DNA from: an uncultured Caryophanales bacterium
GTDB lineage: Bacteria; Bacillota_I; Bacilli_A; RF39; UBA660
DNA length: 37,365 nucleotides
Reading direction: 5' to 3'
Assembly (NCBI GenBank): GCA_946629545.1
Contig: CAMOXZ010000003.1
Location: 1 to 37,365, forward strand
In this document: piece by piece, positions 8,393-20,598 of the stretch
Layout: every line of letters starts with the position of its first letter
Position numbering within the stretch: the stretch's first letter is position 1
Position numbers and translations under genes: made by a program
The notes under the pieces: generated by a model
The model's database searches: none
Told to the model about the DNA's origin: nothing
Seen by the model: the letters and a program-made list of their open reading frames with translations, nothing else

Positions 8393-10426
8393 TTAGTTAT
8401 AAATATATAATTCATGTTGTGCTCTAGTACAAGCTACATATAATAGATTTCTTTCATTATTTTTATACGAATTATCTCTATTATTATAGACAATTACACT
8501 ATCAAATTCTAATCCTTTAGAAACATATGCAGGCATAATAACTAAGTCTTTATGAAAACTCTTAGTATTATGATCTACTAAACTAATTTCTAAAGTATCT
8601 TTAACTAAATCATATAATACTTCTGCTTCTTTCATATCCTTAGTAATTAAAGCTACACTTTTATATTCTCTTTTTAATTTACTAATATCATTAATTAAAC
8701 TATTTCTTATATCTTCTACACCTTTTCTTATAATAACTGGTTTATTTAAAGTTTTTCTAATCGCATTAACATGATTTAAACCAAGTATCTTATTAGTATA
8801 ATTAATTATCTCTGGAGAAGATCTATATGTCTTTAATAATTCAATATATTTAGTCTCTCCCCTAAATAAGTTAGATAATTCATCCAAAGAATCATAATGA
8901 TAATATGGATTAATATTTTGATTGATATCTCCTAAGATAGTAAAATCTGCTTTTCTAAATATCTCATTAATTATAATATATTGAAGTCTATTATAATCTT
9001 GTGCTTCATCTATTATAACTTGTTTAATATTACCATCATATATAAATCCTTCAAGTCTACCCTTTAAATATGCAAATACTAAAGCATCTTCATAATTAAT
9101 AGAATCATTATTAATAAAATCATTAACAGTCTTTTCATCTAATTTAAACCTACAATACTCTGATAGATAAAACTCTTTCATAATAGCTTTTAAATCATGT
9201 TTAAAATTACTATTCTCATACATTAATTTTAAATATGTAGCCTTCTTCTTATTACTACCCTTATAATTATTAGAACTTAGTTTAGAAGCAATCTCATCCA
9301 TTCTCTCAAATAAAGGTAATCTATCATACTTATCATGTAACATATAATTCAATTCATCTTTAACTACATAATATTTTTCAGTCTCATTAAATGAATTAGT
9401 AAATAGACACCTAGAAACATAATCTTCAATATAAGCATCTAAATCATCTATAATTCTATCACTTTGTTTATACTCTACTAATTCCGGAAAAATTTCCTTA
9501 TATGAATAAAATCTAGATATAAAATCAGTAAAATCTTCTACATGATTATACTCAGTAATAAAGTTTTCTAAATAATCTGCAAAAGTAGTTTGAAGTGTAT
9601 TAGCCTCTCCTAAAGAAGGTAATACTTCTGATATATAATCAGTAAATATATTATTAGGAGAAAATATTAATACATTATTACTATTTAAATTTTCTATTCT
9701 ATATAATAAGAATGCTATTCTATGAAGTGCTACAGTTGTCTTTCCACTTCCCGCAATACCTTGTACTATTAAGTTATCATCTTCAAGATTTCTAATAACT
9801 TTATTTTGTTCCTGTTGAATAGTATTAACAACATTCTTCATCCTGTCACTAGATTCAGTAGCTAATACTTCTTGTAGTACTTCATCATCTATATTTAATG
9901 AATTATCAAACACTCCAACTAGTTTTCTATTCTCTATCTTATATTGTCTTTTTCTTTTTAATTCACCATTATATATTCCACCAGGAGCACTATAACTACA
10001 AGGACCTGTTTCATAATCATAGAATAAACTACATATTGGACTTCTCCAATCATATAATATATTATTTTCATTCTTATCTTTTAAATAAGTTAAAGACATA
10101 TAAATATTATATATACTATTATCTTTATCATCTTTAAACACAATAGATGCAAAATAAGGTTTATCTTTAATCATTTTAAGTCTTCTTAAATAATCTTGTT
10201 TACGAAAGAATTTATCTGCTTCAAGTGCAGTAGCTGCTTTTACTTGAGTCATTTCTCCTTCATCAAAACTATTAGAATCAGACCACATCATCTTTTTAAA
10301 TTCTATTAAATCTTCTTCACCTACTTTAACATCATCCGCTAAAGAATTATAAGTTTCATCAAATAAAGAGATAACTTTATTAAGTATCTTCTCTTCTTTC
10401 TTTAATTCTTCATTAGTAATAGACAT
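8393..10426 (-). CDS. helD: HelD-like UvrD/Rep superfamily helicase
   Basis: NTIQQEQNKVIRNLEDDNLIVQGIAGSGKTTVALHRIAFLLYR; VIIDEAQDYNRLQY; YVACTRAQHELYIY; long N-terminal coiled coil as in HelD. Confidence 0.85.
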   Translation of the reverse strand: MSITNEELKKEEKILNKVISLFDETYNSLADDVKVGEEDLIEFKKMMWSDSNSFDEGEMTQVKAATALEADKFFRKQDYLRRLKMIKDKPYFASIVFKDDKDNSIYNIYMSLTYLKDKNENNILYDWRSPICSLFYDYETGPCSYSAPGGIYNGELKRKRQYKIENRKLVGVFDNSLNIDDEVLQEVLATESSDRMKNVVNTIQQEQNKVIRNLEDDNLIVQGIAGSGKTTVALHRIAFLLYRIENLNSNNVLIFSPNNIFTDYISEVLPSLGEANTLQTTFADYLENFITEYNHVEDFTDFISRFYSYKEIFPELVEYKQSDRIIDDLDAYIEDYVSRCLFTNSFNETEKYYVVKDELNYMLHDKYDRLPLFERMDEIASKLSSNNYKGSNKKKATYLKLMYENSNFKHDLKAIMKEFYLSEYCRFKLDEKTVNDFINNDSINYEDALVFAYLKGRLEGFIYDGNIKQVIIDEAQDYNRLQYIIINEIFRKADFTILGDINQNINPYYHYDSLDELSNLFRGETKYIELLKTYRSSPEIINYTNKILGLNHVNAIRKTLNKPVIIRKGVEDIRNSLINDISKLKREYKSVALITKDMKEAEVLYDLVKDTLEISLVDHNTKSFHKDLVIMPAYVSKGLEFDSVIVYNNRDNSYKNNERNLLYVACTRAQHELYIYN

Positions 10427-10468
10427 AACTTCACCTTACAATCTATTTAAATATATCAAAAAAAAAGA

Positions 10469-10490
10469 ATTGTTTCTATATAGAAACAAT
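10469..10490 (-). terminator. Rho-independent terminator
   Basis: 22-nt palindrome ATTGTTTCTATATAGAAACAAT followed by TCTTTTTTTTT on minus strand. Confidence 0.8.
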
Positions 10491-10499
10491 AACTTTACA

Positions 10500-11186
10500 C
10501 TAAAATATTGTAGTTAATAATCCAAGTAATAAGAATATTACTAATATAATTATAGATAACTTAGTAATTTTAACTTTCTTAAGATTCTTAAATTTAAAAT
10601 CATTCTCATCATAATCTTTAACATCAATAATCTTTAAGAATATACTCTTCTTTTTTCTTAAATCACTTTTAGATATAATAACAAATTCATCTGGATTACC
10701 ACTCTCACTATAAGTAAAATCTTTAGGTAATCTTAAGAAATATATAAACATAGCTAAATCCATAGAAGCACCACTAATATTAACTATAGATAAAAATACT
10801 AATAATGGAATATTAAATATATAACCAAGTATAAATGTAATAACACCTATAACCACAAAAGGCATCTGTAACGAAATAAGAATATTCTTCTTAGTTAATT
10901 TTTGATATGCCATAGCATAAAATATACCCTTTTCAAGTTCTATTCCATAAGTAATATTTTTATGTTTAGTACCTCCTATAAAATAACCTAGTCCATGTAA
11001 TAATTCATGTAATATTAAATATAAAATTATAAATAAGAATGTTAAAAACATATTATCAAATTTAAATATATTTATTTTTAATAGTACTGCTAATGCTCCA
11101 CATAATATAAAAATTATAATACATAATATATTAGCAGGAACTAAATTCATTTTATATACATAAGTTTTTTTATTTGTTATACTCAT
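10500..11186 (-). CDS. DUF3267-like membrane putative metalloprotease
   Basis: Multi-TM with HELLHGLGYF (HExxH-like). SD AGAGGT inside the longer ORF supports the start at 11186. Confidence 0.75.
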   Translation of the reverse strand: MSITNKKTYVYKMNLVPANILCIIIFILCGALAVLLKINIFKFDNMFLTFLFIILYLILHELLHGLGYFIGGTKHKNITYGIELEKGIFYAMAYQKLTKKNILISLQMPFVVIGVITFILGYIFNIPLLVFLSIVNISGASMDLAMFIYFLRLPKDFTYSESGNPDEFVIISKSDLRKKKSIFLKIIDVKDYDENDFKFKNLKKVKITKLSIIILVIFLLLGLLTTIF

Positions 11187-12552
11187 TAATAATACCTCTA
11201 AATTCATCTTGAATTTCTTTCAATCTTTCCATACTAGTAGCTTCAAATCTAGCAGTAATATTAGGACCAGTATTAGAGCATCTAACTAAAGCCCATCCAT
11301 CAGAGAAATTAACTCTAACACCATCTATATCTATAAAATCATATCCCTTACTAATAACATATTCTTTTACTTTATCTACTACACTAAACTTAATATCATC
11401 ATCTGAATGATATTTTTCCTCCTCTTCAGAGTAATAAGTATTTATACCTTCTAATAAGTTTGCGATAGATTTATCGGTATTAGAAAGTATTTCCAAAAGT
11501 CTTAGTCCAGCATACATTCCACTATCAAATCCAGGCCATCTATCATTGAAATATACGTGTCCTGATAATTCACCACCAAATGGTAAATTATCTTCTTTCA
11601 CCTTTGCTTTAGTATAAGAATTACCTGTACGATAACATATACCAGTACCACCTAATTTTTCTATTTCATCACTTAAACTCTTAGAGCATTTAACATCGTA
11701 TAAGAATGTTTTATTACTAACTTTATTAATAATATCCCTAATAATTATAATCATATAAATATCAGTAGGAATAAACTTACCTGTATTAGTAATAACACCT
11801 AATCTATCTCCATCACCATCAAATGATATACCTATATCTGCCCCTACTTCTAATACTTTATTCTTTAATTGAGTAAGATTATCTTCAATACATGGATCAG
11901 GATGATGATTAGGAAAAGTACCATCATTTTCTTCATTAATTATAATTAAATCCATAGGATATAACTCATATAATTTTCTAACAAACTTAGAACAAGCTCC
12001 ATTAGCAGGATCAACTACTACTTTTAATCTTCTATTACCAAAATGTAAATTAGTCTTATATAATTCAATATAATCAGGAAATATATCATATCCTTCAATA
12101 TTACCTACCCCATATATAAAATTCTTTTCTTTTAATTCATTATAAAAATCTTGTATTTCTTGTCCTTTACAATTACCTTTTTCATCAAAAGCAAATTTAA
12201 ATCCATTATCGTCTTTAGGATTATGACTAGCAGTAACCATAACACCACTAGGTATACCTAATTTAATACAAGCATAATAGTACATTGGTGTAGTACAAAG
12301 ATCAAGTCCTACGACATCACATCCAGTACATAAAATACCATTAATTAAAGCCCTGTATAACGCAGGTGAACTAAGTCTATTATCATGACCTACTATACAT
12401 TTTTTAAATCCTAATCTTTGAATATGACTACCAAAGCCCAATCCAAAAGTATATGCAGTATCTTCATCTAAATTAAGAGGATATACACCTCTAATATCAT
12501 ATCCTCTAAATATATTTTTATCTAGATTCTCTTTATATTTATAATCAGTCAT
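11170..12552 (-). CDS. phosphomannomutase/phosphoglucomutase
   Basis: FRGYDIRGVYP, TASHNPKDDNGFKF, SFDGDGDRLGV, GGELSGHVYF motifs of the alpha-D-phosphohexomutase superfamily. Confidence 0.93.
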   Translation of the reverse strand: MTDYKYKENLDKNIFRGYDIRGVYPLNLDEDTAYTFGLGFGSHIQRLGFKKCIVGHDNRLSSPALYRALINGILCTGCDVVGLDLCTTPMYYYACIKLGIPSGVMVTASHNPKDDNGFKFAFDEKGNCKGQEIQDFYNELKEKNFIYGVGNIEGYDIFPDYIELYKTNLHFGNRRLKVVVDPANGACSKFVRKLYELYPMDLIIINEENDGTFPNHHPDPCIEDNLTQLKNKVLEVGADIGISFDGDGDRLGVITNTGKFIPTDIYMIIIIRDIINKVSNKTFLYDVKCSKSLSDEIEKLGGTGICYRTGNSYTKAKVKEDNLPFGGELSGHVYFNDRWPGFDSGMYAGLRLLEILSNTDKSIANLLEGINTYYSEEEEKYHSDDDIKFSVVDKVKEYVISKGYDFIDIDGVRVNFSDGWALVRCSNTGPNITARFEATSMERLKEIQDEFRGIINEYNK

Positions 12553-12556
12553 ATAA

Positions 12557-13282
12557 TCACCTTTTATCCTTTATTTTAACAAGTTTTATGGTCTTACCTA
12601 ATTGTTCATCCATAAACTCTCTTAATTTAATTATATTAGCATTCAGTTTAATATGAGGATAAGCCTTAAATAATCTCTTATAGAACACTCTATATTTACT
12701 TAAAGATTCAGCTACTTGTTCTTTTACTACAGCAGTAGCATCAGTATTAAGATACTTATTAGTATTAATTTTTAATTTAGAAATAACAAATGTAGAAACA
12801 ATAGTATCAATTATAATAACACTTGCAAATACCCATCCTACAATAACAATAATTGAAGGATCAAAAGATACTAAAAAATCATTAAGTATTGGATGAAAAT
12901 ATCTAACAATAACTACTCCACCTACTCCAAATAAAAATCCATTTCTTAAACAAATTCTACCATTAATATTAAATTTACTTTTTGAATAATCCCACCATCT
13001 TAATTTAAATATTTTTTCCATTAATAAACTAGTAAAATATTCAACTGCACTACATAAAAATGAACTAAGTACAAACAATACAAATATATCATCTTTATAT
13101 TTGCTTAATAATGTAACCATTATTAAAGCACCGAATCCAAATACTGGAATATATGGTCCTAATAAATAACCACGAGACATAGTAAATTTCTTAGTAACAA
13201 TAATACATGATGTAACCTCAATAATATATCCAATTATTGAATATATAAAGAATATTAAAAACCAATACATTAAATCATACAT
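12557..13282 (-). CDS. CmpB-type putative ABC transporter permease family membrane protein
   Basis: IYSIIGYIIEV...RGYLLGPYIPVFGFGA...EYFTSLLMEKIFKLRWWDYS...NGRICLRNGFLFG pattern. Confidence 0.8.
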   Translation of the reverse strand: MYDLMYWFLIFFIYSIIGYIIEVTSCIIVTKKFTMSRGYLLGPYIPVFGFGALIMVTLLSKYKDDIFVLFVLSSFLCSAVEYFTSLLMEKIFKLRWWDYSKSKFNINGRICLRNGFLFGVGGVVIVRYFHPILNDFLVSFDPSIIVIVGWVFASVIIIDTIVSTFVISKLKINTNKYLNTDATAVVKEQVAESLSKYRVFYKRLFKAYPHIKLNANIIKLREFMDEQLGKTIKLVKIKDKR

Positions 13283-13340
13283 ATAATCACCTATTATCTA
13301 ATACTATTATATTATATTTTTTATTACAAGAAAAGAAAAA

Positions 13341-13360
13341 AATAGGATAATTATCCTATT
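13341..13360 (-). terminator. Rho-independent terminator
   Basis: 20-nt palindrome AATAGGATAATTATCCTATT followed by TTTTTCTTTTC on minus strand; contains the stop at 13351. Confidence 0.75.
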
Positions 13361-13869
13361 ATAAATTTAAGTAATCCAAATGAAATAGCCATCATTATAA
13401 GACTAGCTATAAGTATACCAATCATAGCCGCAATAAAAGCTTTTTTTCTATTCATCTCTAAACAGGCAGCTATTAAACAACCAGTCCAAGCACCAGTTCC
13501 AGGTAAAGGTATACCTACAAATAATACTAATCCCCAGAATCCATATTTCTCTATAGTACCTTTATGTTTATCTACTTTCTTATCTAACCACTTAGCAATC
13601 TTATTTAAAAACTTAACTTTACTTTTTCTCATTAAATCAAGAATCCAAGTAATTAACCATAATATAAATGGTACTGGAATAATATTACCTATTATACAAA
13701 TAATATAACTTCTAATTGGATCTAACCCTAAAATAGAAGCAGCTAATAACCCACCTCTTAATTCAAGAATAGGCATTAAAGAAATAATAAAAACTGCTAT
13801 CTCTTTACCAAATCTAAATCCATTAAATCCACTCAATAATGATAGTAACCAACCTACTATACTCTCCAT
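13351..13869 (-). CDS. small multidrug export family (Sm_multidrug_ex-like) membrane protein
   Basis: PILELRGGLLAASILGLDPIRSYIICIIGNIIPVPFILW; KYGFWGLVLFVGIPLPGTGAWTGCLIA. Confidence 0.85.
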   Translation of the reverse strand: MESIVGWLLSLLSGFNGFRFGKEIAVFIISLMPILELRGGLLAASILGLDPIRSYIICIIGNIIPVPFILWLITWILDLMRKSKVKFLNKIAKWLDKKVDKHKGTIEKYGFWGLVLFVGIPLPGTGAWTGCLIAACLEMNRKKAFIAAMIGILIASLIMMAISFGLLKFIIG

Positions 13870-13880
13870 ATAACCTCCAA

Positions 13881-14360
13881 CTATTTAATACAATAAAAAA
13901 CTAATATAAATATAAATGACATTGCAGCACTAATCTCTTTTCTAAGAGAATATGCTTTCTCATATACAGCAGAAACATCATCAATAATATCTACTATCCA
14001 ACTCTCTAAATACTTAGGTGGTGTAAATGTAATAGGAAACATATGTGTCTTAATAATATCTTCCTGTATATCTGTTAAATCAACATATTTTGAAGCATTC
14101 TCAATTGCATACTTAGGATGTCTTCTAAGTTTAAATATACTTTTTTCTTCATCTACTTCATCAGTAAAAAAATCATGAAATAATGCAGCAACAGTAGCTT
14201 CCTCGTAATTAATATGTAATACCTTAGTAACTAAATAAGTATAATAAGCAACTCTAATAGAATGATCATATCTAGTAATACCATGATGTTCTATACTTTT
14301 TAATTCATAAAACTCATCTGTTAAATAAGGTTTAATAATATCATTAAATTCATCTTTCAT
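13881..14360 (-). CDS. HD-domain phosphohydrolase
   Basis: HHGITRYDHSIRVAYYTYLVTKVL...AALFHDFFTDEV; start MKDEFND (14360) after GAGATGATAAA is more likely than 14396. Confidence 0.8.
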   Translation of the reverse strand: MKDEFNDIIKPYLTDEFYELKSIEHHGITRYDHSIRVAYYTYLVTKVLHINYEEATVAALFHDFFTDEVDEEKSIFKLRRHPKYAIENASKYVDLTDIQEDIIKTHMFPITFTPPKYLESWIVDIIDDVSAVYEKAYSLRKEISAAMSFIFILVFYCIK

Positions 14361-14424
14361 TTTATCATCTCGCAAATAAAATGATACCATAAACATTATA
14401 ACTATTTCAATAATCTTTACAAAA

Positions 14425-14446
14425 ATAGACGTCTATTGACGTCTAT
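14425..14446 (-). terminator. Rho-independent terminator
   Basis: ATAGACGTC-AATA-GACGTCTAT followed by TTTTTGT on minus strand; contains the stop at 14443. Confidence 0.75.
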
Positions 14447-15729
14447 ACTAATTCATTTAAAATCTTATCTAATTCTTCTTGTTCTTCTTTAGTTGTTTCA
14501 AGTATTTCTTGTTCTTTATTAAACCAAGCAGGTAACTTTTCTTCTTTTACCTTCTTAGTAACATTTTTCTCTTTATGAATAGTTTTATTAAGTTCTTTAT
14601 GTTTCTTTTCGGCAAGTCTCATAGCATCTTCAACAGTTTCAACATTAAGTCTTTTCCATTGACCAGCTATTGTCTCAATATAATTTCTATTCAATTGTTC
14701 ATTATTTATCTTTAAAACATAACTAATTAATACATTAACTACTCCAGGAGCTAATTTTTGTTCTACTAATAAATCTTCTATTAACTTTTTATCTCTCTCA
14801 GTAGGATTACCACCTTTATATTTAGCTTTTAATAATTGATATGGAGTAATATTCTCAAATGTATAAACCATCTTAGCCCATTTAGAATTATCACCCTTAG
14901 GTTTCTTTAAATACTCAGGTTGTTTATTATATATTAATGTAGGTAAATTACCAAAATTATCAAACTTATAATAATCCCTACAACTCTTTCTTAATACACT
15001 TTTATCAATCATACCTTTTTCATTAATAGAATTTCGTATTAATCCTTGCATATCTAAAGTATCTAAATTATATATATAACTTAAAGTATTTATTAACTCT
15101 TTAGTATCATCAGTAAAACACTTTTCATATTCAGGTAAACCAGATATTAATAAACTATAATCAATTCTATTATTAATATTTATATTATTAGAATTATTAG
15201 TAATTATATCTTCACTTACTTCTGCAGTTCCTCTAACAGGAGTAAATACATCATCAAAAGATGCAGTTATATCTTCATAATCCTTTAATACTATTTTAGG
15301 TATTTTAAAATAATTTTTTACTTTTTCATATTCTTTCTTACCTAAATTATTATATAAAACTACATTAAGTACTGGGTGATTAAAAAATTCATTAGCACTT
15401 ATTGGTGAATATACTACATAAACATATTGATTAATATTATCTTTCTTCATATATGTTTTTATAAGTCCTACAGCTTCTAATTTTTCTCTTGAAACTAATA
15501 TATCTTCTAATCTTAATTGCATTGTATTCATTAAATGATGATGTGTTAAATCCTCACTCATCATTTGAGTTTTTTCTAAATCATCAAGTAATGTATTATA
15601 TAAACTAACAGCAGTATATCCAATTATTGGTTGATAAAGCATAGTAATTATCTTCTTATCATAAGAAGTAATAATACTCTTATTAATAACTGTATAAGTA
15701 TCTGCAGGTAAAACAGTAATACTCTTCAT
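14443..15729 (-). CDS. dnaB: DnaB-type replication initiation/membrane attachment protein (Firmicutes DnaB/DnaD family)
   Basis: N-term TMLYQPIIGYTAVSLYNTLLDDL; C-term DnaD-like YQLLKAKYKGGNPTERDKKLIEDLLVEQKLAPGVVNVLISYVLKIN..YIETIAGQWKRLNVETVEDAM. Confidence 0.85.
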   Translation of the reverse strand: MKSITVLPADTYTVINKSIITSYDKKIITMLYQPIIGYTAVSLYNTLLDDLEKTQMMSEDLTHHHLMNTMQLRLEDILVSREKLEAVGLIKTYMKKDNINQYVYVVYSPISANEFFNHPVLNVVLYNNLGKKEYEKVKNYFKIPKIVLKDYEDITASFDDVFTPVRGTAEVSEDIITNNSNNININNRIDYSLLISGLPEYEKCFTDDTKELINTLSYIYNLDTLDMQGLIRNSINEKGMIDKSVLRKSCRDYYKFDNFGNLPTLIYNKQPEYLKKPKGDNSKWAKMVYTFENITPYQLLKAKYKGGNPTERDKKLIEDLLVEQKLAPGVVNVLISYVLKINNEQLNRNYIETIAGQWKRLNVETVEDAMRLAEKKHKELNKTIHKEKNVTKKVKEEKLPAWFNKEQEILETTKEEQEELDKILNELV

Positions 15730-15746
15730 ATACATCACCCATAATT

Positions 15747-15774
15747 ACTATATCATAAAAACATATCTAATCAA
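15747..15774 (-). promoter_or_regulatory. candidate sigma-A promoter for dnaB
   Basis: Minus strand TTGATT - 16 nt - TATAGT with extended -10 TGA. Confidence 0.4.
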
Positions 15775-15781
15775 ATAAAAA

Positions 15782-15798
15782 AATTCCCAAAGGGAATT
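15782..15798 (-). terminator. Rho-independent terminator
   Basis: AATTCCC-TTT-GGGAATT followed by TTTTTTATTT on minus strand. Confidence 0.8.
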
Positions 15799-16564
15799 AT
15801 TTTAATGTTAAAAAATTTAAAATCATACTAGTATCCATCTTAGTAAGATATATAAATAAGAATGCTATTAAAAGAAATGGTCCAAAAGGAACTAATTTAG
15901 TCTTCTTTCTTAATAGAATTATTATTGATATAGGTAAAGCCATTAAACTTCCAAAGAATATTACAAATAAACTTGGTAATGGTGATAAGACAAGTCCTAT
16001 CACAAACATTAATTTAATATCTCCTCCACCCAATGATTCTTTCTTAAATATAAAGTTACCTAATAGCATAACTGTATACATAATAAGAAACATTACTAAA
16101 CCAGATAGCATATTTGAAAATGTAGACATGAATCCATTACTTAATGCAAATACTATTATAAAATATCCAATAAAGAATATTAGTACTTCATCCGGAATAA
16201 TATAATAACTAATATCAGAAACTGAAATAATTACTAGCATTGAAACAATTCCAAATGCAATTAATAATTCATAAGACATACCAAATATCAAATAACTTAA
16301 AGCAAATAATATACCAGTAAACAATTCCATATATGTAGATAATGGATCTATTTCTTTCTTACAATATCTACACTTACCACCTAACATTACAAATGAAAGA
16401 ACTGGAATCATATCTATAAATGATAAAGTATGTTTACAATTATCACAATAACTTCGATTAGTTATAAAATTTTCATGTCTAGGACATCTCAATCCAATTA
16501 CAGTATAAAATGAACCCATAAACAATCCAAAAATAAAGAAGATAATTAAATACAGAATACTCAT
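15797..16564 (-). CDS. type IV prepilin peptidase (A24 family)
   Basis: GSFYTVIGLRCPRHENFITNRSYCDNCKHTLSFIDMIPVLSFVMLGGKCRYCKKEI (two CxxC), GGGDIKLM. Confidence 0.93.
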   Translation of the reverse strand: MSILYLIIFFIFGLFMGSFYTVIGLRCPRHENFITNRSYCDNCKHTLSFIDMIPVLSFVMLGGKCRYCKKEIDPLSTYMELFTGILFALSYLIFGMSYELLIAFGIVSMLVIISVSDISYYIIPDEVLIFFIGYFIIVFALSNGFMSTFSNMLSGLVMFLIMYTVMLLGNFIFKKESLGGGDIKLMFVIGLVLSPLPSLFVIFFGSLMALPISIIILLRKKTKLVPFGPFLLIAFLFIYLTKMDTSMILNFLTLK

Positions 16565-16577
16565 ATAAAATTACCTC

Positions 16578-18035
16578 CTACTTAACTTGACTATAAATTG
16601 AGAACATTGGTTGAATGATTGAAAGTAATATGATACCAACAACTACTGCTAAGAAACAGATTAATAATGGTTCTACTAAACTCTTCATTTGATCAATAAC
16701 ATTTTTATGAAGTGTTTGGAAGTGGTTAGCAACCTTTTCCATCATTTGACCAAGTTGTCCAGTAGTTTCACCAGTAACAATCATTTCATAGGCAACTACA
16801 GGAATTGCCCATTCACCTTTGAAAGCACTAGATATTGAATCACCTTTACCAAGGTTTTCAAGTGTCTTATTGATTATTCTTTTATATGTTTCATTATTAG
16901 TAATTTTAGAAAGGATTTCCATACTATCAGTAATAAATACACCATGGTTTAATAATGAAGCAAATGTTTTAGTAAAGTTTGAAATTTCATTATAAATTAT
17001 AATATCTTTAAATACAGGTAAATGCATAAGAAATACTTGAATTTTCTCTCTTACTACTTGTACATGCGTATATAGATAATAAATTATAGCAACAATAGAT
17101 ACAGCTGCAATTATCAATATAATCCAGTTATTCTGGATAAACTCACTGACTGACATAACTGCAAGGGTTAAAGGTGGCAATGTTGCACCATTTGATTCAA
17201 ATAATGAATTAAATTGTGGAACTAAGTATGTAAGCATGAAGATTAAAACACCAAAAGCAATAAGTAATACAACAACTGGATATGTCATAGCAGATTTCAT
17301 TTGCTTACGTGTTTGATCAATAGATGTATAATACTCAGCCATATCATCAAGTATAGATGGTAAATCACCAGTCATTTCAGATGTCTTTACCATGTTTATT
17401 AAAAGTTTTGGATAAACTTTTGATTGCATTTCCATAGCTTCTGATAAACTTTCACCTTTTAATAATTGGTAAACAAGTTCATAAAAGCTTCTTCTAATTG
17501 CTGGTTTTTTAGATTGTTTTGCTAAGATTTTAACTGAATCTGCTAAAGCAATACCAGCTTTTAAATATGTAGATAATTGAGTTAGTGAGAAAGATAAATC
17601 ACTAGCACTAAACTTACCTCCACCAATATCAACATCAAGTTTTGAACGTTCTTTTACTTCAAGTACTTGGTAGTTTAATGATAATAAGAAATTACGTACA
17701 TCATTTTCAGTTTCAGCATCAAATGTACCAGTTTCTTTCTTACCTACTCCATTAATTATTGTATATCTATAACTAAAAACAGGGTTTTTAACACGTTCCC
17801 TACTATTGTCTATTTTAGCAATATCATTTGTAGAAATATCAGGTTTTGCAGATGCTTGTTGTAGATTTGCATTTGGTGTTTGTTGTTGGGCATTTTGTGC
17901 AACAGGTTGAACAGGTGCTACTGGTTGAACAGCTTGCACAGGTGTAACTGGCTGAACTGCTGGTTGTGGTGTAACAGGTTGAATAGCTGGTTGCCCATTT
18001 TGCGGTTGTAATAATTCAATATTATTATCTTGCAT
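16578..18035 (-). CDS. pilC: type II secretion/type IV pilus inner-membrane protein (GspF/PilC family)
   Basis: FSLTQLSTYLKAGIALADSVKIL, MKSAMTYPVVV, VTGETTGQLGQMMEKVA, SLVEPLLICFLAVVVGIILLSIIQPMFSIYSQ; Pro/Gln/Val-rich N-terminus. Confidence 0.93.
   Translation of the reverse strand: MQDNNIELLQPQNGQPAIQPVTPQPAVQPVTPVQAVQPVAPVQPVAQNAQQQTPNANLQQASAKPDISTNDIAKIDNSRERVKNPVFSYRYTIINGVGKKETGTFDAETENDVRNFLLSLNYQVLEVKERSKLDVDIGGGKFSASDLSFSLTQLSTYLKAGIALADSVKILAKQSKKPAIRRSFYELVYQLLKGESLSEAMEMQSKVYPKLLINMVKTSEMTGDLPSILDDMAEYYTSIDQTRKQMKSAMTYPVVVLLIAFGVLIFMLTYLVPQFNSLFESNGATLPPLTLAVMSVSEFIQNNWIILIIAAVSIVAIIYYLYTHVQVVREKIQVFLMHLPVFKDIIIYNEISNFTKTFASLLNHGVFITDSMEILSKITNNETYKRIINKTLENLGKGDSISSAFKGEWAIPVVAYEMIVTGETTGQLGQMMEKVANHFQTLHKNVIDQMKSLVEPLLICFLAVVVGIILLSIIQPMFSIYSQVK
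17895..17993 (-). repeat. tandem nonapeptide repeat at PilC N-terminus
   Basis: QPAIQPVTP / QPAVQPVTP / VQAVQPVAP / VQPVAQ. Confidence 0.8.
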
Positions 18036-18153
18036 ATCTACACCTTCCCTTTTTATCCTACTATATTACAATTCTAACATAATTATAATTTTTTTTAAAT
18101 ACCTAATTTAAACATTTTTATCATTTTACATATACTAAATTAGAGGTGATTTT

Positions 18154-20539
<2,386 letters not shown>

Positions 20540-20563
20540 AAACACACCCCTTTCATTAAAAAA

Positions 20564-20579
20564 GCACTTCCAAAAGTGC
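20564..20579 (-). terminator. Rho-independent terminator between queA and ruvB
   Basis: GCACTT-TTGG-AAGTGC followed by TTTTTT on minus strand. Confidence 0.75.
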
Positions 20580-20598
20580 CTTTATTATACAACAATTT

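Noticed and set aside
9898-10137. 79-aa plus-strand ORF
   Set aside because: Antisense within the helD-like gene; Tyr/His-rich shadow translation.
13341-13360. Palindrome as a regulatory operator
   Set aside because: It overlaps a stop codon and is followed by a T-rich run on the coding strand, so a terminator explains it.
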